From NCBI RefSeq assembly GCF_036785885.1, contig NC_092312.1, positions 10,248,001 through 10,312,000 on the forward strand: a stretch of DNA of 64,000 nucleotides, written 5' to 3'. The translations under genes and the position numbers were made by a program. Source of the DNA: Coffea arabica (Eukaryota > Streptophyta > Magnoliopsida > Gentianales > Rubiaceae). Positions 32,180 to 44,200 of this stretch are shown here, piece by piece. Below the pieces are notes generated by a model. It worked only from the letters and a program-made list of their open reading frames with translations. It did no database searches and was not told where the DNA came from. Position 1 is the stretch's first letter. Each line of letters opens with the position of its first letter.

Positions 32180-33967
32180 GTAACACTCCCAATGAGATAT
32201 TTTTTCCGTAAAAAGATCTTCTATCTCATTTTCTGTATTATTTCCTATTCCAACGTCTATTAAATCACTGTATATCCTTGGTAAACATCTTATTTTAATG
32301 TTTTTGATGCAGAATGGGCACAAATTTCATTTGTTTTGTGATGTGCAATGCATGATAAACCTATTGTTAACTTCAGATTATATATCAACCGCCAAATCAG
32401 AATCTACATATCGTGGAACCCAATTAGTTGCCCGTGATCAGCTTCCCAAATTTTAACCATTTAAAAATTATTCTGCACTTGAAATGACAAAAGATAAATA
32501 CTTTTCTATGGAAGAAGTGAACAACAGACTGTCACTTCATCAAGTTGAGTTCACAGGATAAACGGGTAATTAATTTTCTCTATATTTTTCTAACGGTTGT
32601 TGTCGTATCACAGTATCAGAACAAGGTACTTCCACACCGTTGTCTTTTTTTTCTTTTTTTTTCTAGAGCTATCATTAGGGGTGCTTAATGGATTTTCAGT
32701 GATGTATTTATGGTATTAAATTTTTATTATTAATTCTCTATGATCAAAGCCCAGTTGTTTAAACTAATGACATGTTTGATCGAATCAGATTGATTTTTGC
32801 ATGAGATTACAACGAGCCCAACAAGTTGCACCATGTATGTAGGCCTGCGATTTCCAATTCTCTTCGGCCCCATCCAGTTGAAAATCGAGTTCCAATGACT
32901 CTTAGGCCTTAGCAACGGGCAACCTTTCAAAAATAATCATGGGCAAAGGTGGAACTCTGAAAGTGGCCCAAGTAGGAGCAACAAACATTTATCAGTAAAT
33001 ATACATCGTCGTATTAGTCATCACTGATACGATTGAGTTGAATGTACGATACATATTTAAAATTTAAAATTTAAATTTTTAATTAAAATTAATTGTTATA
33101 ATTTAACGGTGATAGTATATACACTAACAGTGTATTGACAAGATTAAGCTCTAGATATGGAATTTAAGACTGATAGTCAAATTCTTGGAAAGAGTTGAAA
33201 AAAGTCAAACTGTAGAATTACTAAAGAGAAGCCAACATCCAGATTCCAGAAGCGAATCATCATCAACTAGCTGCAACTTAATTTTGCATTCAGGTTTCTA
33301 TCCTCTTCTTCCTTTTCTGATAAAATGATAATTTTGTTGATAAACTTGCTGGATTTCGTCCAGTACCAATTTCTTAACAAAATCGGGATTGTTTCTATCC
33401 TCTTCTTTGAGTTTGTTGACTTGGGCTCTCCTGTTTCTACCAGGCATATATGTATTCCGTTGCTGCCTTTTCTTGTTTGATATCTTATCCTTTTATCCTC
33501 ATTTTAGTTTCTATTCTTTTTTTCTTGTTCAAGTTGGTCTTTTTCTTCTTTGCTTACCGTCGGCTGCATTAAATTGCCGCCCCATATTTTCACCTGTCTT
33601 CTAATTGATTTTCTTCATTTTTAATCTTCCATGTTTCCCTACTACATGTTTGTGATCTAAAGACACATATTGTATGTGAGAGACGCTTGAATTATGTTGT
33701 CCTTGTACCTGTTCGCTTCCAGACATTCCTCGCAGATTGTTTGTGGATGCATCCCTGTATCTGTAATTAAATCTGCAGAGTTTTCAAATCAAAGTTTGCA
33801 CTGTATCTGTACCAGTCTTCAAACTAATTAGTTAAAATCTGCCCCCCAATTAAATAGATGAAACATGCATAATATGATCGTCTGCAAACATAAGTGAATA
33901 TCAGAATTAAATACATGTCAATATCCATCAAAAGAAGTTGCTTGCTCTTCTGTGATTGCCGCCATGC
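32180..33967. other. Intergenic and 3' region of the 343-residue protein gene
   Basis: No gene is identified. A segment near 33000-33145 (TATACACTAACAGTGTAT-like words) resembles a common decayed plant repeat. The right end holds the 3' untranslated region of the minus-strand gene ending at 33968. Confidence 0.45.
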
Positions 33968-34999
33968 TCATTGCTGTAGGTACTGATGTTGATCCTGATA
34001 ATAACTTCCGCTTCTATCATAATAATTACCACTACCTCCATCCTGTTGCTCACCATATCCATAGGGACTTCCGAAAAGATAATCTGCTGTGCTTTTCCAG
34101 GGGTCATTTCTGTTTGCTTCATCACAAACTGGACATTTCTGCTGCCGTTCGATTTTGGCTAAGCAGGGCCAATAACCGAATATACTTTCACAAAGGTCCA
34201 GAGATTCCAAACCAGAACCATGCGGAATATATGGTACTTGCTTGTTCCATTCATGACCATATCCACCGTTTCTTCCATAATCAGATGAAGGAATTTCATC
34301 AAAATCCCGGGGTTCTCGCTCCGGCAATTTCCCATCAACATCACCAAGTTTTTCCTCCAGAGCTTTCCCAAGATCGTCGTCGTCCTTAACATTGTCATCA
34401 GTTCCCTCGGTAACAGTATCTGCACCACCATCAAGGGATTCTTGCTCTTGCTCTTTGGTGTCAGTAGGCTTGCGTCCATCATCAGGCTTCGTTGAATGGC
34501 CATCTTTTTCTCCATAAGCTGAAGGAGTGGATGCATACGAAAAGCCGCCCAACAATTCACCATTTGGTTGTGGGCTGGAACGAGGATAACAGATTGCATC
34601 TGAGGGAGGAAGAGGTTTGCCATAGGTTTGAGTTTGATCATAGCCACCGCCATAAGGTGTTGGATCATATTCATCCCACTCAGGCTCATTAAACTCTAAG
34701 GTGGAGTAAGAGATTGTGAAATTTGCCCGAGAATAAAAGGAATCAACACCATAGGAGGGAGGTCGCTCATATTGGATAAGCCTCGGTTCAGAAAAACTAT
34801 GCACAGAGTAGTTTTGTACTGGTTGAGTGGCATAAGAATCAAAGAAATTGTAAGAATATAACCTCGGCTCATTCACCTCATATGAAGAATATGCTAATGA
34901 AGCTGGAGGCGGAAGAAGAGCATCATAATCACAAGTACTGCTCATATAAGGAGCCCAGTAACACTCATCGACATCTCCCTTGAAGCCATAGAAAGCCAT
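33968..34999 (-). CDS. Uncharacterised plant protein, Tyr-rich with conserved CPVC-containing tail
   Basis: One exon encoding 343 residues, beginning MAFYGFKGDVDECYWAPYMS. The N-terminal 120 residues are rich in Tyr, Ser and Pro and contain the conserved-looking words EPRLYSYNFFDSY, EFNEPEWDEYDPTPYGGGYD and QTYGKPLPPSDAICYPRS. A low-complexity acidic middle follows (about 165-230, Asp/Glu/Lys-rich). Near residues 270-300 comes ESLDLCESIFGYWPCL, then KIERQQKCPVCDE. The end is Gly/Tyr/Gln-rich. I recognise this arrangement from land-plant proteins of unknown function; no named domain or activity is visible. The single CPVC and two earlier Cys in the tail could bind a metal, but this is speculation. 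It appears intrinsically disordered. The frame is intact, so it is probably a working gene. Confidence 0.8.
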   Translation of the reverse strand: MAFYGFKGDVDECYWAPYMSSTCDYDALLPPPASLAYSSYEVNEPRLYSYNFFDSYATQPVQNYSVHSFSEPRLIQYERPPSYGVDSFYSRANFTISYSTLEFNEPEWDEYDPTPYGGGYDQTQTYGKPLPPSDAICYPRSSPQPNGELLGGFSYASTPSAYGEKDGHSTKPDDGRKPTDTKEQEQESLDGGADTVTEGTDDNVKDDDDLGKALEEKLGDVDGKLPEREPRDFDEIPSSDYGRNGGYGHEWNKQVPYIPHGSGLESLDLCESIFGYWPCLAKIERQQKCPVCDEANRNDPWKSTADYLFGSPYGYGEQQDGGSGNYYDRSGSYYQDQHQYLQQ

Positions 35000-35505
35000 C
35001 AGAGAAGAATGAAAGGAACTTCAATTCTTGGTAGTTGCAAAACTACCGAGGTCTGTTGAAGATGTGTATCTCAAGCAGAATTAGAATGTTAGCCATTGGA
35101 TTCTTATCCACACGTACAATATGGGGGCAAGAGGCCCCCCGGGGGGGAAAGCAAACGTGAAAGGACTCGTTGTTGTTTATGTCAATAGTGGAAAAATTGA
35201 ATATAGAAGTCACATTATTGAAAAGCTAGCTTTATTTCGTACACAACTTGCATTTGGCTATTTCAAATCTGTAAGACAAAACGAAAATGTCAATTTCAGA
35301 TGATGACATTCCACCTTCTTGTTAAGCTGGAAGGGCTAGTTTCCAGACTTCACTGGTAGTGTCGGAGAAAAAATGGTTGAAAACTGGTCATTCAAAAGAA
35401 ATTTGGGGAATTACAGTCCAGCATGCTGGCCGGAAATTTAGTCACATATTATGGTTTCTACAAAATAAGTTATTTACCTAACGTGCAAAACGGTTTTGAC
35501 AATTC
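35000..35505. other. Promoter region of the 343-residue protein gene
   Basis: Upstream sequence of the minus-strand gene at 33968-34999. It includes a C6G7 block at 35135-35147. No TATA box stands out and a 5' intron cannot be excluded. Confidence 0.45.
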
Positions 35506-35702
35506 GGCTTCAAATCCTCAGTTGGAAAGCCCTGCGGTCACAATTCGGTCGCTTCACCCAGACTCTGCCACGTGAAAGCACGTCTTTTATCCCATAAAGT
35601 TGGCATCAGCTTCATCAATCTTAGTACGGATAACGTGAAGATTCCACGTGGAAAAGCGACCGAATTGCTACAGCGAGGCTTCGGGACCGAGGATTTGAAG
35701 CC
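35506..35702. mobile_element. Long-hairpin MITE 1
   Basis: Inverted ends GGCTTCAAATCCTC and GAGGATTTGAAGCC continue inward with matches including AATTCGGTCGCTT / AAGCGACCGAATT and a CACGTG pair, about 60-70 bases per arm. The whole 197 bases can fold into one hairpin. No target duplication is obvious. Confidence 0.7.
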
Positions 35703-35711
35703 AGTTCAGTG

Positions 35712-35923
35712 CACTTAGAATCCTCGGTGACATATTTTCTATGCCAATCCAATGTCATCTATAATATTGTGTCAAATGTCCTGTTATTATTTACACTTGT
35801 GTTAAACCAAACCAAGTTGAATTATTAAAAAATTAAAGTGTAAATAATAACAGGACACTTGGCGCAATACTATAGGTGGCATTGGATTGGCATAAAAAAA
35901 CATGTCATCGAGGATTCCATGTG
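35712..35923. mobile_element. Long-hairpin MITE 2, Mutator-like
   Basis: A 212-base element with a perfect 9-base target duplication AGTTCAGTG (35703-35711 and 35924-35932). Inverted arms of about 85 bases contain GAATCCTCG, TGCCAATCCAATG and CCTGTTATTATTTACAC in opposite orientations around a short AT-rich loop. The 9-base duplication suggests Mutator-type mobilisation. It inserted exactly beside the end of hairpin MITE 1. Confidence 0.85.
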
Positions 35924-36002
35924 AGTTCAGTGATCAGCATACCAACCAGTTGCATCTTTCTTTCCATGTGCAGCATTTGGCTTGATGAAAATCGAGAGAA
36001 AT

Positions 36003-36112
36003 GTCGGCTGTTTACATCTTTTTTTTTTTCCGGAAACGTTAGAAGGTTGTGTCGGCTGTTTACATCTTTTTTTTTCCGGAAACGTTAGAAGGTTGTGTCG
36101 GCTGTTTACATG
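36003..36112. repeat. Tandem repeat, about 46 bases, 2.4 copies
   Basis: TGTCGGCTGTTTACATC, a T-run, then CCGGAAACGTTAGAAGG occurs twice in a row, followed by a third partial TGTCGGCTGTTTACAT. The T-run length differs between copies. Confidence 0.85.
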
Positions 36113-37060
36113 CTTAATCCCATAAACACAAACTACTACCCCTTCTTTTTGACAACCTGCTCAAGAACACGTGTAATTTGAGAAGGACGATAATTTGAGA
36201 CAGCAGATGGAGCATATTTTACGTATTTCATCTCGAAGTTACATATAAAACTCTTAATTCAGATCAAATGGATTGACTTCAAAGAGCTTCACAAACCGTT
36301 TCATCATGCAGTTGGTTTGTCCTGCAGCGTGAAGAATCAGATTATATATATGGCAATAACAGCTGATAAGTTGCTAGGTGGCATCAAGTAGCAACAATTG
36401 TGGAAGGCAGAGCCTTGAGTCACAAATCTGCGAAGCACATATCCTTGTGGAGGCAGTCCATCTACGGCTTCCCCTAAATGTAACAGATAAATAACGTGGT
36501 TTTGCGACTTCAAGTATTCTGCTCAAGGGATGAAAAGGCACACCATTGCAAAGTCATCTACAAACATCAGATTTGTCTATTGGGTGTATAATAACTTGAT
36601 AGCAAGTAACGTAAATTGGAACTACTAGTATCCGACATCAGCTCAAACAATTTCATCAATGAACCTGAGAGCCGGTTGCTCATCACACCCTCATACAACC
36701 TTGATTCTTCTCACTCATGATGAGACTACAAGTTTGGCATCTCCAAGAAACACAGTGAACAAGAATTTGAGGTTTTCGCAGGCACTCCTAACCTTTGACT
36801 ATGGGCGTCTCTGTGATAAATATTTCCTAGACGACTCTAAAATGAAAAACAACCTGCAAGGAGGCAGAGTTAACACAACAATCAAATAACATTTTAACTT
36901 AGTTGATCAGAAAAAAACACTACGAAAACAAAATATTTCTTCAGCAGAGAAGGCAAAGAAACACAAAATGCACATTCACAATCATCTTGATTGAAGACAA
37001 AAAAAAAAAAACGTTGTCCATATGGAGAACCAGGATGAAGATTTGAAACTCACAGTGAGC
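36113..37060. other. Intergenic, 3' side of MORF9
   Basis: No gene seen. The frame 36659-36889 has no family resemblance. The part next to 37060 is the 3' untranslated region of MORF9. Confidence 0.5.
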
Positions 37061-38960
37061 TCATTGTGAGGCAGATTCTGGAGTAGCTCCTTGTCTTGGT
37101 CTTCTTCGTTCAGGTGGAGGACCATCTCTTTGCCTCACATATGCTTTGCTCTTGTACTTGGATCTATTAGACTGCTTTGGCTGATAAGTAGGGTACTGGC
37201 AAGGTATTATCTCTCCATTTACATACTTGTCACCTAAAACAAAAATAAAAACTTCAGGCTGCATCTGGAATAAAATGAATCACTAAAGCAAAACAGCTAT
37301 TCCTAAAACAGACCTCCATAGTCCTTGTTCTTAACATCTATATAAGAGTCTGGAAGGACCCACAGAACCCCTGGCATTCCTACAAAATATGAAAATAGAG
37401 GATGACAAGTACATCAAGATGATGAAATCCTCACCCAACCAAAGAATAAATCATGCCCACTGCAAAAATAAATAAATAAATAAAAATTGTAAACTCAAAT
37501 TTTACATTTTCACACAATAATAACCTTTGAATTTCTCAGATGTTTCTTCATCTACAGTGCACTGGAATCCAGTGTATGTGGTCGTACTGAAGGCATACAT
37601 ATTCTTCTTTGCTTCTTCCATGCTGACAAACAGAGAGATGAGAAATTTCAAAAGATAAACATAATTTTTCACATCAAACCACATGGATGAAACTACTTCA
37701 ATGTTCATTATAGTATTCTTGTAGCATCATTTACCACAACATCCTAGATGTGATGCGTCAAGACATTTTCTTGATTCATTCACATAAGTAACCCCAAACA
37801 ATGTTAGGAACTTAGGAACATTTTGCTCTTTCCAATGTTGCAGATCAAGATCAATTGACAGATGTAAGGTCTCTTTCATTGCAAGGGAAATTAATTTGGA
37901 CTACAACTAAAGATCGGTAACAAACTTGCACTTCAATCAACAGAGACAGTATTCATCTCCTTCCATCCCCTGTTTCATATTTAAAGTCACAGTCTTTCCC
38001 AAAATTTTATCATGAACAACACCCACATACGTAGATGACATAACGTCCTACATGCTACTTAGAGTCACTCTAGATTCATTCACAAGTACCTTCCCCAAAT
38101 ACAGATTAAAGCCCAACGAGGTACATTATTTCCTAACGGAAACGAATAAATAAACGGATACGATGTTTCTTTCTTGATTTATGATCTTTGCCAAACTTCA
38201 GACCAAGCTAACTCTACACAAATTTCAGCTATGTAGCTAGGCAATACAAGACTATTGTTTAAATTCAAAATCCTCCCCTTTCATACCAAAAAGAAGCTTC
38301 AATCTTTCACATCAATTCTTAGAGCTCATTCAGCATTCCAAATATCCCATTTGCACAAAAGCACACAATTTCAACCGCTCATCCAGACAAAATCAAATAA
38401 CCGCACAAACAACACCCCCATCCAAATTGGTGAAACCTCAACACCAACTCACACAAATGCTGTTTTTAAGATAGCCATGCCAAAAAAACACAAGCTATAA
38501 CATTATCAGGCCACAAAAAAAGGATCTAATCCAAACTAAAAGGGTGGAAAAATTCGAGAGAGAGGAAAAAAAAATAGAGTTACCTGCCAAGAACCTTGGC
38601 AAGAGTTTCAAGATAAGTATCAATCATCTGTTCTCTAGTAGGAGCAGGGTCTTTCGGGAACTCCATGACAATCAACCAATGATTATAGTCACAGCCAGGT
38701 AGCATAATAGTCTCTCTCGGCTCATTGCTGCTGCTGCTGCTTCTCCTAGCAGAGAAGTCATTATTATCAGAAGCTGCTTTTACAAGCGGGATTCTTGACA
38801 ATTGGATGGATTTCTGGAGTGGGAGAGTGCATGGGAGAAACGATGGGGAGGCAGAAGGAAATGGGTTGGGGAGAGATTGCAGAAAAGTCGGGGTTTTGGG
38901 GTGGGATTGGAAGCTAGGGTTTAGGGTTTTGGTCAGGTTAGAGAGATTGAGAGTTGCCAT
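37061..38960 (-). CDS. MORF9: MORF9, plastid multiple organellar RNA editing factor
   Basis: Four exons on the minus strand, 38960-38584, 37622-37525, 37379-37314 and 37233-37061, all with GT-AG introns, join in frame to 237 residues (Arabidopsis MORF9/RIP9 has 232). Residues 1-62 are a Ser/Pro/Leu-rich chloroplast transit peptide. The MORF box spans about 84-185: [75 protein letters not shown] and [18 protein letters not shown]. The C-terminal basic tail ([20 protein letters not shown]) is MORF9-specific and separates it from MORF2. MORF9 binds plastid PPR editing factors and other MORFs and is needed for C-to-U editing of many plastid transcripts. A TTG upstream in frame is not a start. The PPR genes elsewhere in the window are mitochondrial and not its partners. 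Confidence 0.95.
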
Positions 38961-39442
38961 GGGGTTCAAGGAAATGAAGTAGATGACTGGGAAAAAGGAT
39001 AAGGTAGGAAAGGTATAATAGTAGCAGCAGAAAAGGGAACTAAAGAACCGAAAAGAGCAGAGATATTTTTGTGCCTCAATCGCTTATAGACAAGCCAAAT
39101 GGTCCAATTTTGTGGCTAAAACATATCAAGACACTCCTCCTATCATGAAAAAGAAAAGGGGGAAAAAGAGGAAATGATCCCAATTCCAAGATCTTTTACA
39201 AACACAATGAATTTTTTAAAATGATAAAAAGATAGTCTAGATCGTTTTATTCGGTGAGAGAAATTCAATCCTTTTGGTCTATAGAGAGCAATTCAATACG
39301 CTTTAATAAAAAAAAAAAAAAGAAGAAGAAGAAGAAGAAAAGGAATTCCATAACTTATGAGGCCATATGGATTGTGATACTTCTTCTTCTTCCTTTTCTT
39401 TTTATTGGCCTTTTCTTAATAAATAAATCTTTTTGGCTAGAA
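38961..39442. other. MORF9 promoter region
   Basis: Upstream of MORF9 on the minus strand. It has an A-run followed by an AAG microsatellite at 39308-39340. No clear TATA box, as is common for plastid-protein genes. Confidence 0.45.
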
Positions 39443-39452
39443 AATAAAAGAT

Positions 39453-40384
39453 GGAAAAAAATGCAATTTTCATCCCTAATGTTTGAAGTATTGGATAATT
39501 TCATTCATAAAGTTTCAATTAAAACACATTTCATCCCCGTAGTTCTATAATTTCTATCAATTTCATCTCTAAAGTTTCATGCAAACACATTTTATCCTCA
39601 TAGTTTCATAAAATTGACCAATTCAGGAAATTTGAATGATCGTTAACCAATTTGGATGGAGTATCATCACATGACTAGCATGTTGGTTAATAATTGTATT
39701 ATTAATACTTAATTTGGTTATTGATTAAATTATATAAATAATAATGACTGTGTTTGGGTAAGAGATTATTTTTTTAATTTGTGATACAATGTATGTGACA
39801 TAAAAAAAAATAAATTAGATGATAGATAGACAATTTAAAAAAATATGTATATGATGCAACAAAACAAAATTTTGCAAATAAATAACAATCTAAACAATTC
39901 TTTATTTCACGTTGATATTTTTGTGCAATTGGTTGCAATGGAATTGTTTGAAAGATTTATCCAATTGGCTATAATGTGGTTATTTCTTTCGATGACTTCG
40001 TTTCCTCTCAATCTTTTTTGTTCAATTTGTGACTAAGAAGAGAATAATGGGGGCTGAAATTTTTTTTTTTAGTTTTTTTAATAAGAAAGTGAATTAAAAA
40101 ATGATTTTTGAGGTTTTTGTTGATCCAATATTTTTTGGCATTTTACTAATGTGCATGCTGTGGTCAAGTGATAATATTCTATTCAAATTACTTGGCAATC
40201 TATCAATTGTTCTTAATTAGTTAAATTTATGCATTTATGAGGATGAAATGTGTTTGCATGAAACTTTAAGGACGAAATTCGTCAAAATTATAAAACTATA
40301 AGGATGAAATGTGTTTTGAGTTCAACTTTAGGGATGAAATTGTTCAACACTCCAAATAATGAGGATGAGAAGTGCATTTTCGCC
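39453..40384. mobile_element. Mutator-like element with long inverted ends
   Basis: A 932-base element. The 10-base direct repeat AATAAAAGAT flanks it (39443-39452 and 40385-40394). Inverted ends GGAAAAAAATGCA and GGCGAAAATGCA extend for roughly 150 bases with shared words such as AAACACATTTCATCC and AAAGTTTCATGCAAACACA. No transposase frame. Confidence 0.82.
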
Positions 40385-40394
40385 AATAAAAGAT

Positions 40395-41269
40395 CCATGA
40401 ACGGATTATAAGTTGACTTTAATTGTGAATATTCCAACCACCAAAAATTAGAGTCTTCAATTTAATCTAACAAGTTTGTCCATTCAACCCTTGAAGTTTG
40501 TAAGAGAAAGGTGTATTGAGGACTTAATTATTTAGGCAACTGGAAGTTTTACGGAAATGGTACTTTTTTTAATTTTTATTTTTTTAAAAAGGAGGCCCAA
40601 GGCCTAATTGCACAGAGAAAAACTAATAATGAGAAATCACCACACAAAAATTGGCGGACTTCATCCAAAGTATGATCCAAAAACAAACAGTAGTGTAATC
40701 CCAACTTGCATGCTTCAGTTTAGCCATTCTTTAGGTATCTAAGCAAAGATTAACCCCTCTTCAACTTGGGATTTCAACTAATTTCAGATTTTGATGCATT
40801 TGTATCATATTTGATTTAATTTTGATATATTTCTGTCATCAGATCTATATATATTTATGTTATATTTTTTTTTATTTTGATATATTTCGGTCATTACTGC
40901 AGATTTATTAAATTGAATGATCCTGTCTATATAAAAAAAAAAAAATCAATTAGATACCCCATCGAGAATTGGACTCCACCTCCATACCTTCATAAATTTT
41001 TGGTCGCAGAAAGACAGACGCCATGTTGGTCGTGTTGTAGTACCAATTACCCAGGCTCAATTAGACAAACAAGTCTGCTGATCCAAGAGCAAAAGTTTTC
41101 AGAATTGGGTGGAGACTGTTACATGTAAAACCCACGAGCTTAAACGAAACAACATGAGCCCACAACGAACGAGGCACTGGTAACAGCCTTCAGGACCTAC
41201 CAAAAATTTAGTCCAGAAACTGCAATGGTACTCAATTTGGGCCTGTGGAAATTTCTACCAAAGATAGGA
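40395..41269. other. Intergenic with a poly(A)-ended repeat
   Basis: No gene is seen. A poly(A)-ended repeat lies at about 40790-40945 (entered separately). The short frame at 40877-41128 is not supported. Confidence 0.45.
40790..40945 (+). repeat. Poly(A)-tailed dispersed repeat, copy 1
   Basis: Contains CAGATCTATATATATTTATG and ends AAATTGAATGATCCTGTCTAT followed by a run of A. A similar sequence with the same end lies at 54270-54390. A 3' poly(A) and variable 5' extent suggest a SINE or the tail of a LINE. No Pol III boxes were recognised. Confidence 0.45.
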
Positions 41270-44200
41270 TCTTTTTATTAACATATATAGTAAATGTGTG
41301 AATGCAATTGCCCCAATTGAACCCAAATGCTGACGTGGCGCTTTTCCATTGGTTGATTGGTGGTAGTCCTCCAATTGATTCCAATTTGATGAGTTGTCGT
41401 CCTCTGATTCGTCGATTGGTGGTAGTCCTCCCAATTGCATATTAAATTGATGATGGCGAGTTTTGATTGGATGAAAAGTAATAGTCCTCTAATTGCATGT
41501 AGGATTGTGCTAAAATTTTGCTTCTTACTTTTTTATCCAACAAATCACATTAACAAAAAATTTGGATTCCTTTTTTTCTTTGTTGTCCGTCAAATCACAT
41601 ATAATTACCAATTCTTTGCAATTAATTGTTAATAACTAATTTAATGTCATGTTTCTTGTCATTCAACAGATCGCGCTTGATGAGTTGGGTCGTGTTTAAT
41701 TACCGACTCCTTCAGTTATTACCAAAAAAATTATATATTTTAGGGCAAAACAAATAATAATTATCATTTTTTACCGTTGATTGTTAGCAATTATTTATTG
41801 CTTTTCGTTGGCCTTTTTTAGTCTTCCGCCAAATTGCATATATTTACTGATACTTTGCAATTCATTGTTGCTGGCTGCTTAATAATGGTTTTTCCCTTGC
41901 TGTCCAATGGATCGCGTCTAATTAGCAATTTCTTGCAGTTGTTAGGCAAAAAAAAAGGGACATTTTTTCGCAAAAAAAATATATTTATCAACTGTTTTAT
42001 TTTATGGATGTTATAAAAAAAATGCCCTTTTTGCTGTTAATGTTTCGTTAGTTAATTAATACTTCAATTTTTTTCCCCGGTTAATGGTTTGCTGGTTTTT
42101 TAGCTTCTTTTTTATGCTCCGGCGGATTGTATGAGCAAAAAGTGTCCTTTTTTTCCTCCACCAAACTGCATGTATTTACTGGCGCTTTGCGCTTAATAGT
42201 GCCTTTTTTTGGTCATCCAATAAATCGTGTTTAATTAGTGCTCCCTTGCAGTTGTTAGACAAAAAAAACCATTTTTGTTCCAAAAATAAAAACAAATTTA
42301 ATCTGTTTTTTTTTATTTTCTTTTATCAAATAGATGCTTTTTTGCCATTAATGCTTCGTTGGTTAATTAATAATTTCGTTTTTTCCCCTTTGATGATTCG
42401 TTGTTTATTTGGCCGCTCTTCTTTTTTTGCTCCAGTGGATCGTCTTAACAAAAAAAAATGACCATTTTTTTCTTCCACCAAACTGTATCTATTTACCAAT
42501 ACGCTACAATTAATTGTTAATAGCTATTTAATAATGTCTTGCTTTTTATTGTTCATCTAATGGATCGTGTTTAATTACCGGTTCCTTTAGTTATTAGGAG
42601 AAAAAATATTTTTGCCAAAACAAATAATAATTATCATTTTTTAACGTTGATTGTTAACAATTATTTATTGCCTGATCTGACCCAATATATTGGGTTAGCA
42701 AAAAAGTGCCTTTTTGCCTACTTACATTCATATTTACCTATCAATTTCTCTCTGTTAATTGTTGCCTTTTCCTCGTCACTTTTTTTTTTGTTATTGTTAA
42801 TGATTACTTAATTAGTTGGCCTGCATTTTAGCTGTTCAAAATAAAATATGCCTCTCTATTAGTATTTTTTCCTTGAACAAAATCTTTTTTTTCGTATATT
42901 TGTCTAAAGAGTTGCACTTTCCGTTGCTGGCATCGATTTTTGCAATCTACTTTCTGCGCATCTTAATCGAATACATCCTCAGCCATCACTTCTGATTACT
43001 TCCATTTGGTGGAGAGTTGTATTTGATGGGAAAATTGGTACCTCTATTTTACTAAACTACCCAGCCTTTATCTTTCCGTTTGCTCAGTTTCTCTTTTTTC
43101 CTTATTTCCTGCTCATGGACATATTTGTAAAAATGAAGTGACCGTCATTGTTGCCTTCTGCCAAACATCACCTTTCAGCCTTGCTCTGTTCAGGGATAAT
43201 CCGGTGTTTTCCCTTTGTACAGTGGTTGTTACCATTACCTGGTTTGTTCTAGCAGAACCTCGGCGGCTTACCATCATGATCGGCGGTAGATCTACAGCTG
43301 CTGCATCCTCCCTTCTAATCCCTTTCGGCTGCTTTTTTTCTAGACAGAATAGAGGTTAGCTATCAACTTCCTTCTTCTCTTGCTCTTGCTTCTTTTTGCC
43401 TTTTTCATTACTAATTTCCTGACTTTGTTTCAGCTTGCAAAGTTGCTATCTCTGCTGTTTTGCTGGTGAGTGCCTTGCTCCAAGAACGTTTAACTTAGTC
43501 CCTCTGCATCTGTTGAGCTTTTTTTTACAAAAAAATAATTGCTTTCCTTTTTTCCCTTGTTGCTTTGTCATTTTACTTAGTTATTGCCTTCTTTTTCCAG
43601 CAACGGTTTCTTTCTTTTCTTGCGCACCAGCTTAATGCCTTTACTTTTTTCATTGCACTCGGTCTATTAGCACGGGCATATTTTTCCTTGTTCTGTTTCT
43701 TTTCGCTATTAGCTTTTGTATGCTCGATTTTATCGTGGTACCGCCTGCTTTTCTCTGATTCTGCCCCGAAGCTTTTTTTGCAGCCAGACAGGTTAGTGTT
43801 TCTGGTTCTCCTCTCTTTCCTATTTCTTTTATATTTTGCTATCTATATTCCGTCTCTATCACTTGTATTTTCTGCTATGTGGTTGGTTGCATCTTCTTAG
43901 AGCCTCACTTCTTTGACTTGAATTGCGGGAGCTTATTTACTACTTCCCGAAACTTTTGGATGACTTTGTTGGGTTAACAAGGAGCTTTTCAACTCCTGTT
44001 CCTGTACTATTACTGCTGAAGGATGGAAATTATAGACAGCCTTGCATTTCATGCTGAACTACTTTTTGTTACTTATTTTATGTGTCCATTTCATTTGTTT
44101 GCTGCTTATTTCCTAGCTGTTGGATTTCTTATCTTCCTGCTCGTTGCTTGCTTATTAATTTTAGCTTGGACATTTACAGACTTGTTTCCTTTTTTTGTGT

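Noticed and set aside
33952-34389. Plus-strand frame opposite the 343-residue protein gene
   Set aside because: His-rich translation is the mirror of the Tyr/Asp/Gly-rich coding strand; no independent evidence.
36659-36889. 76-codon plus-strand frame downstream of MORF9
   Set aside because: Lies in the 3' side of MORF9, no recognisable protein features.
3371-38960. Functional link between the PPR cluster and MORF9
   Set aside because: MORF9 partners are plastid editing PPRs with E/DYW tails. The PPRs here are P-class, mitochondrial and lack those tails, so co-location within 40 kb is most likely coincidence.
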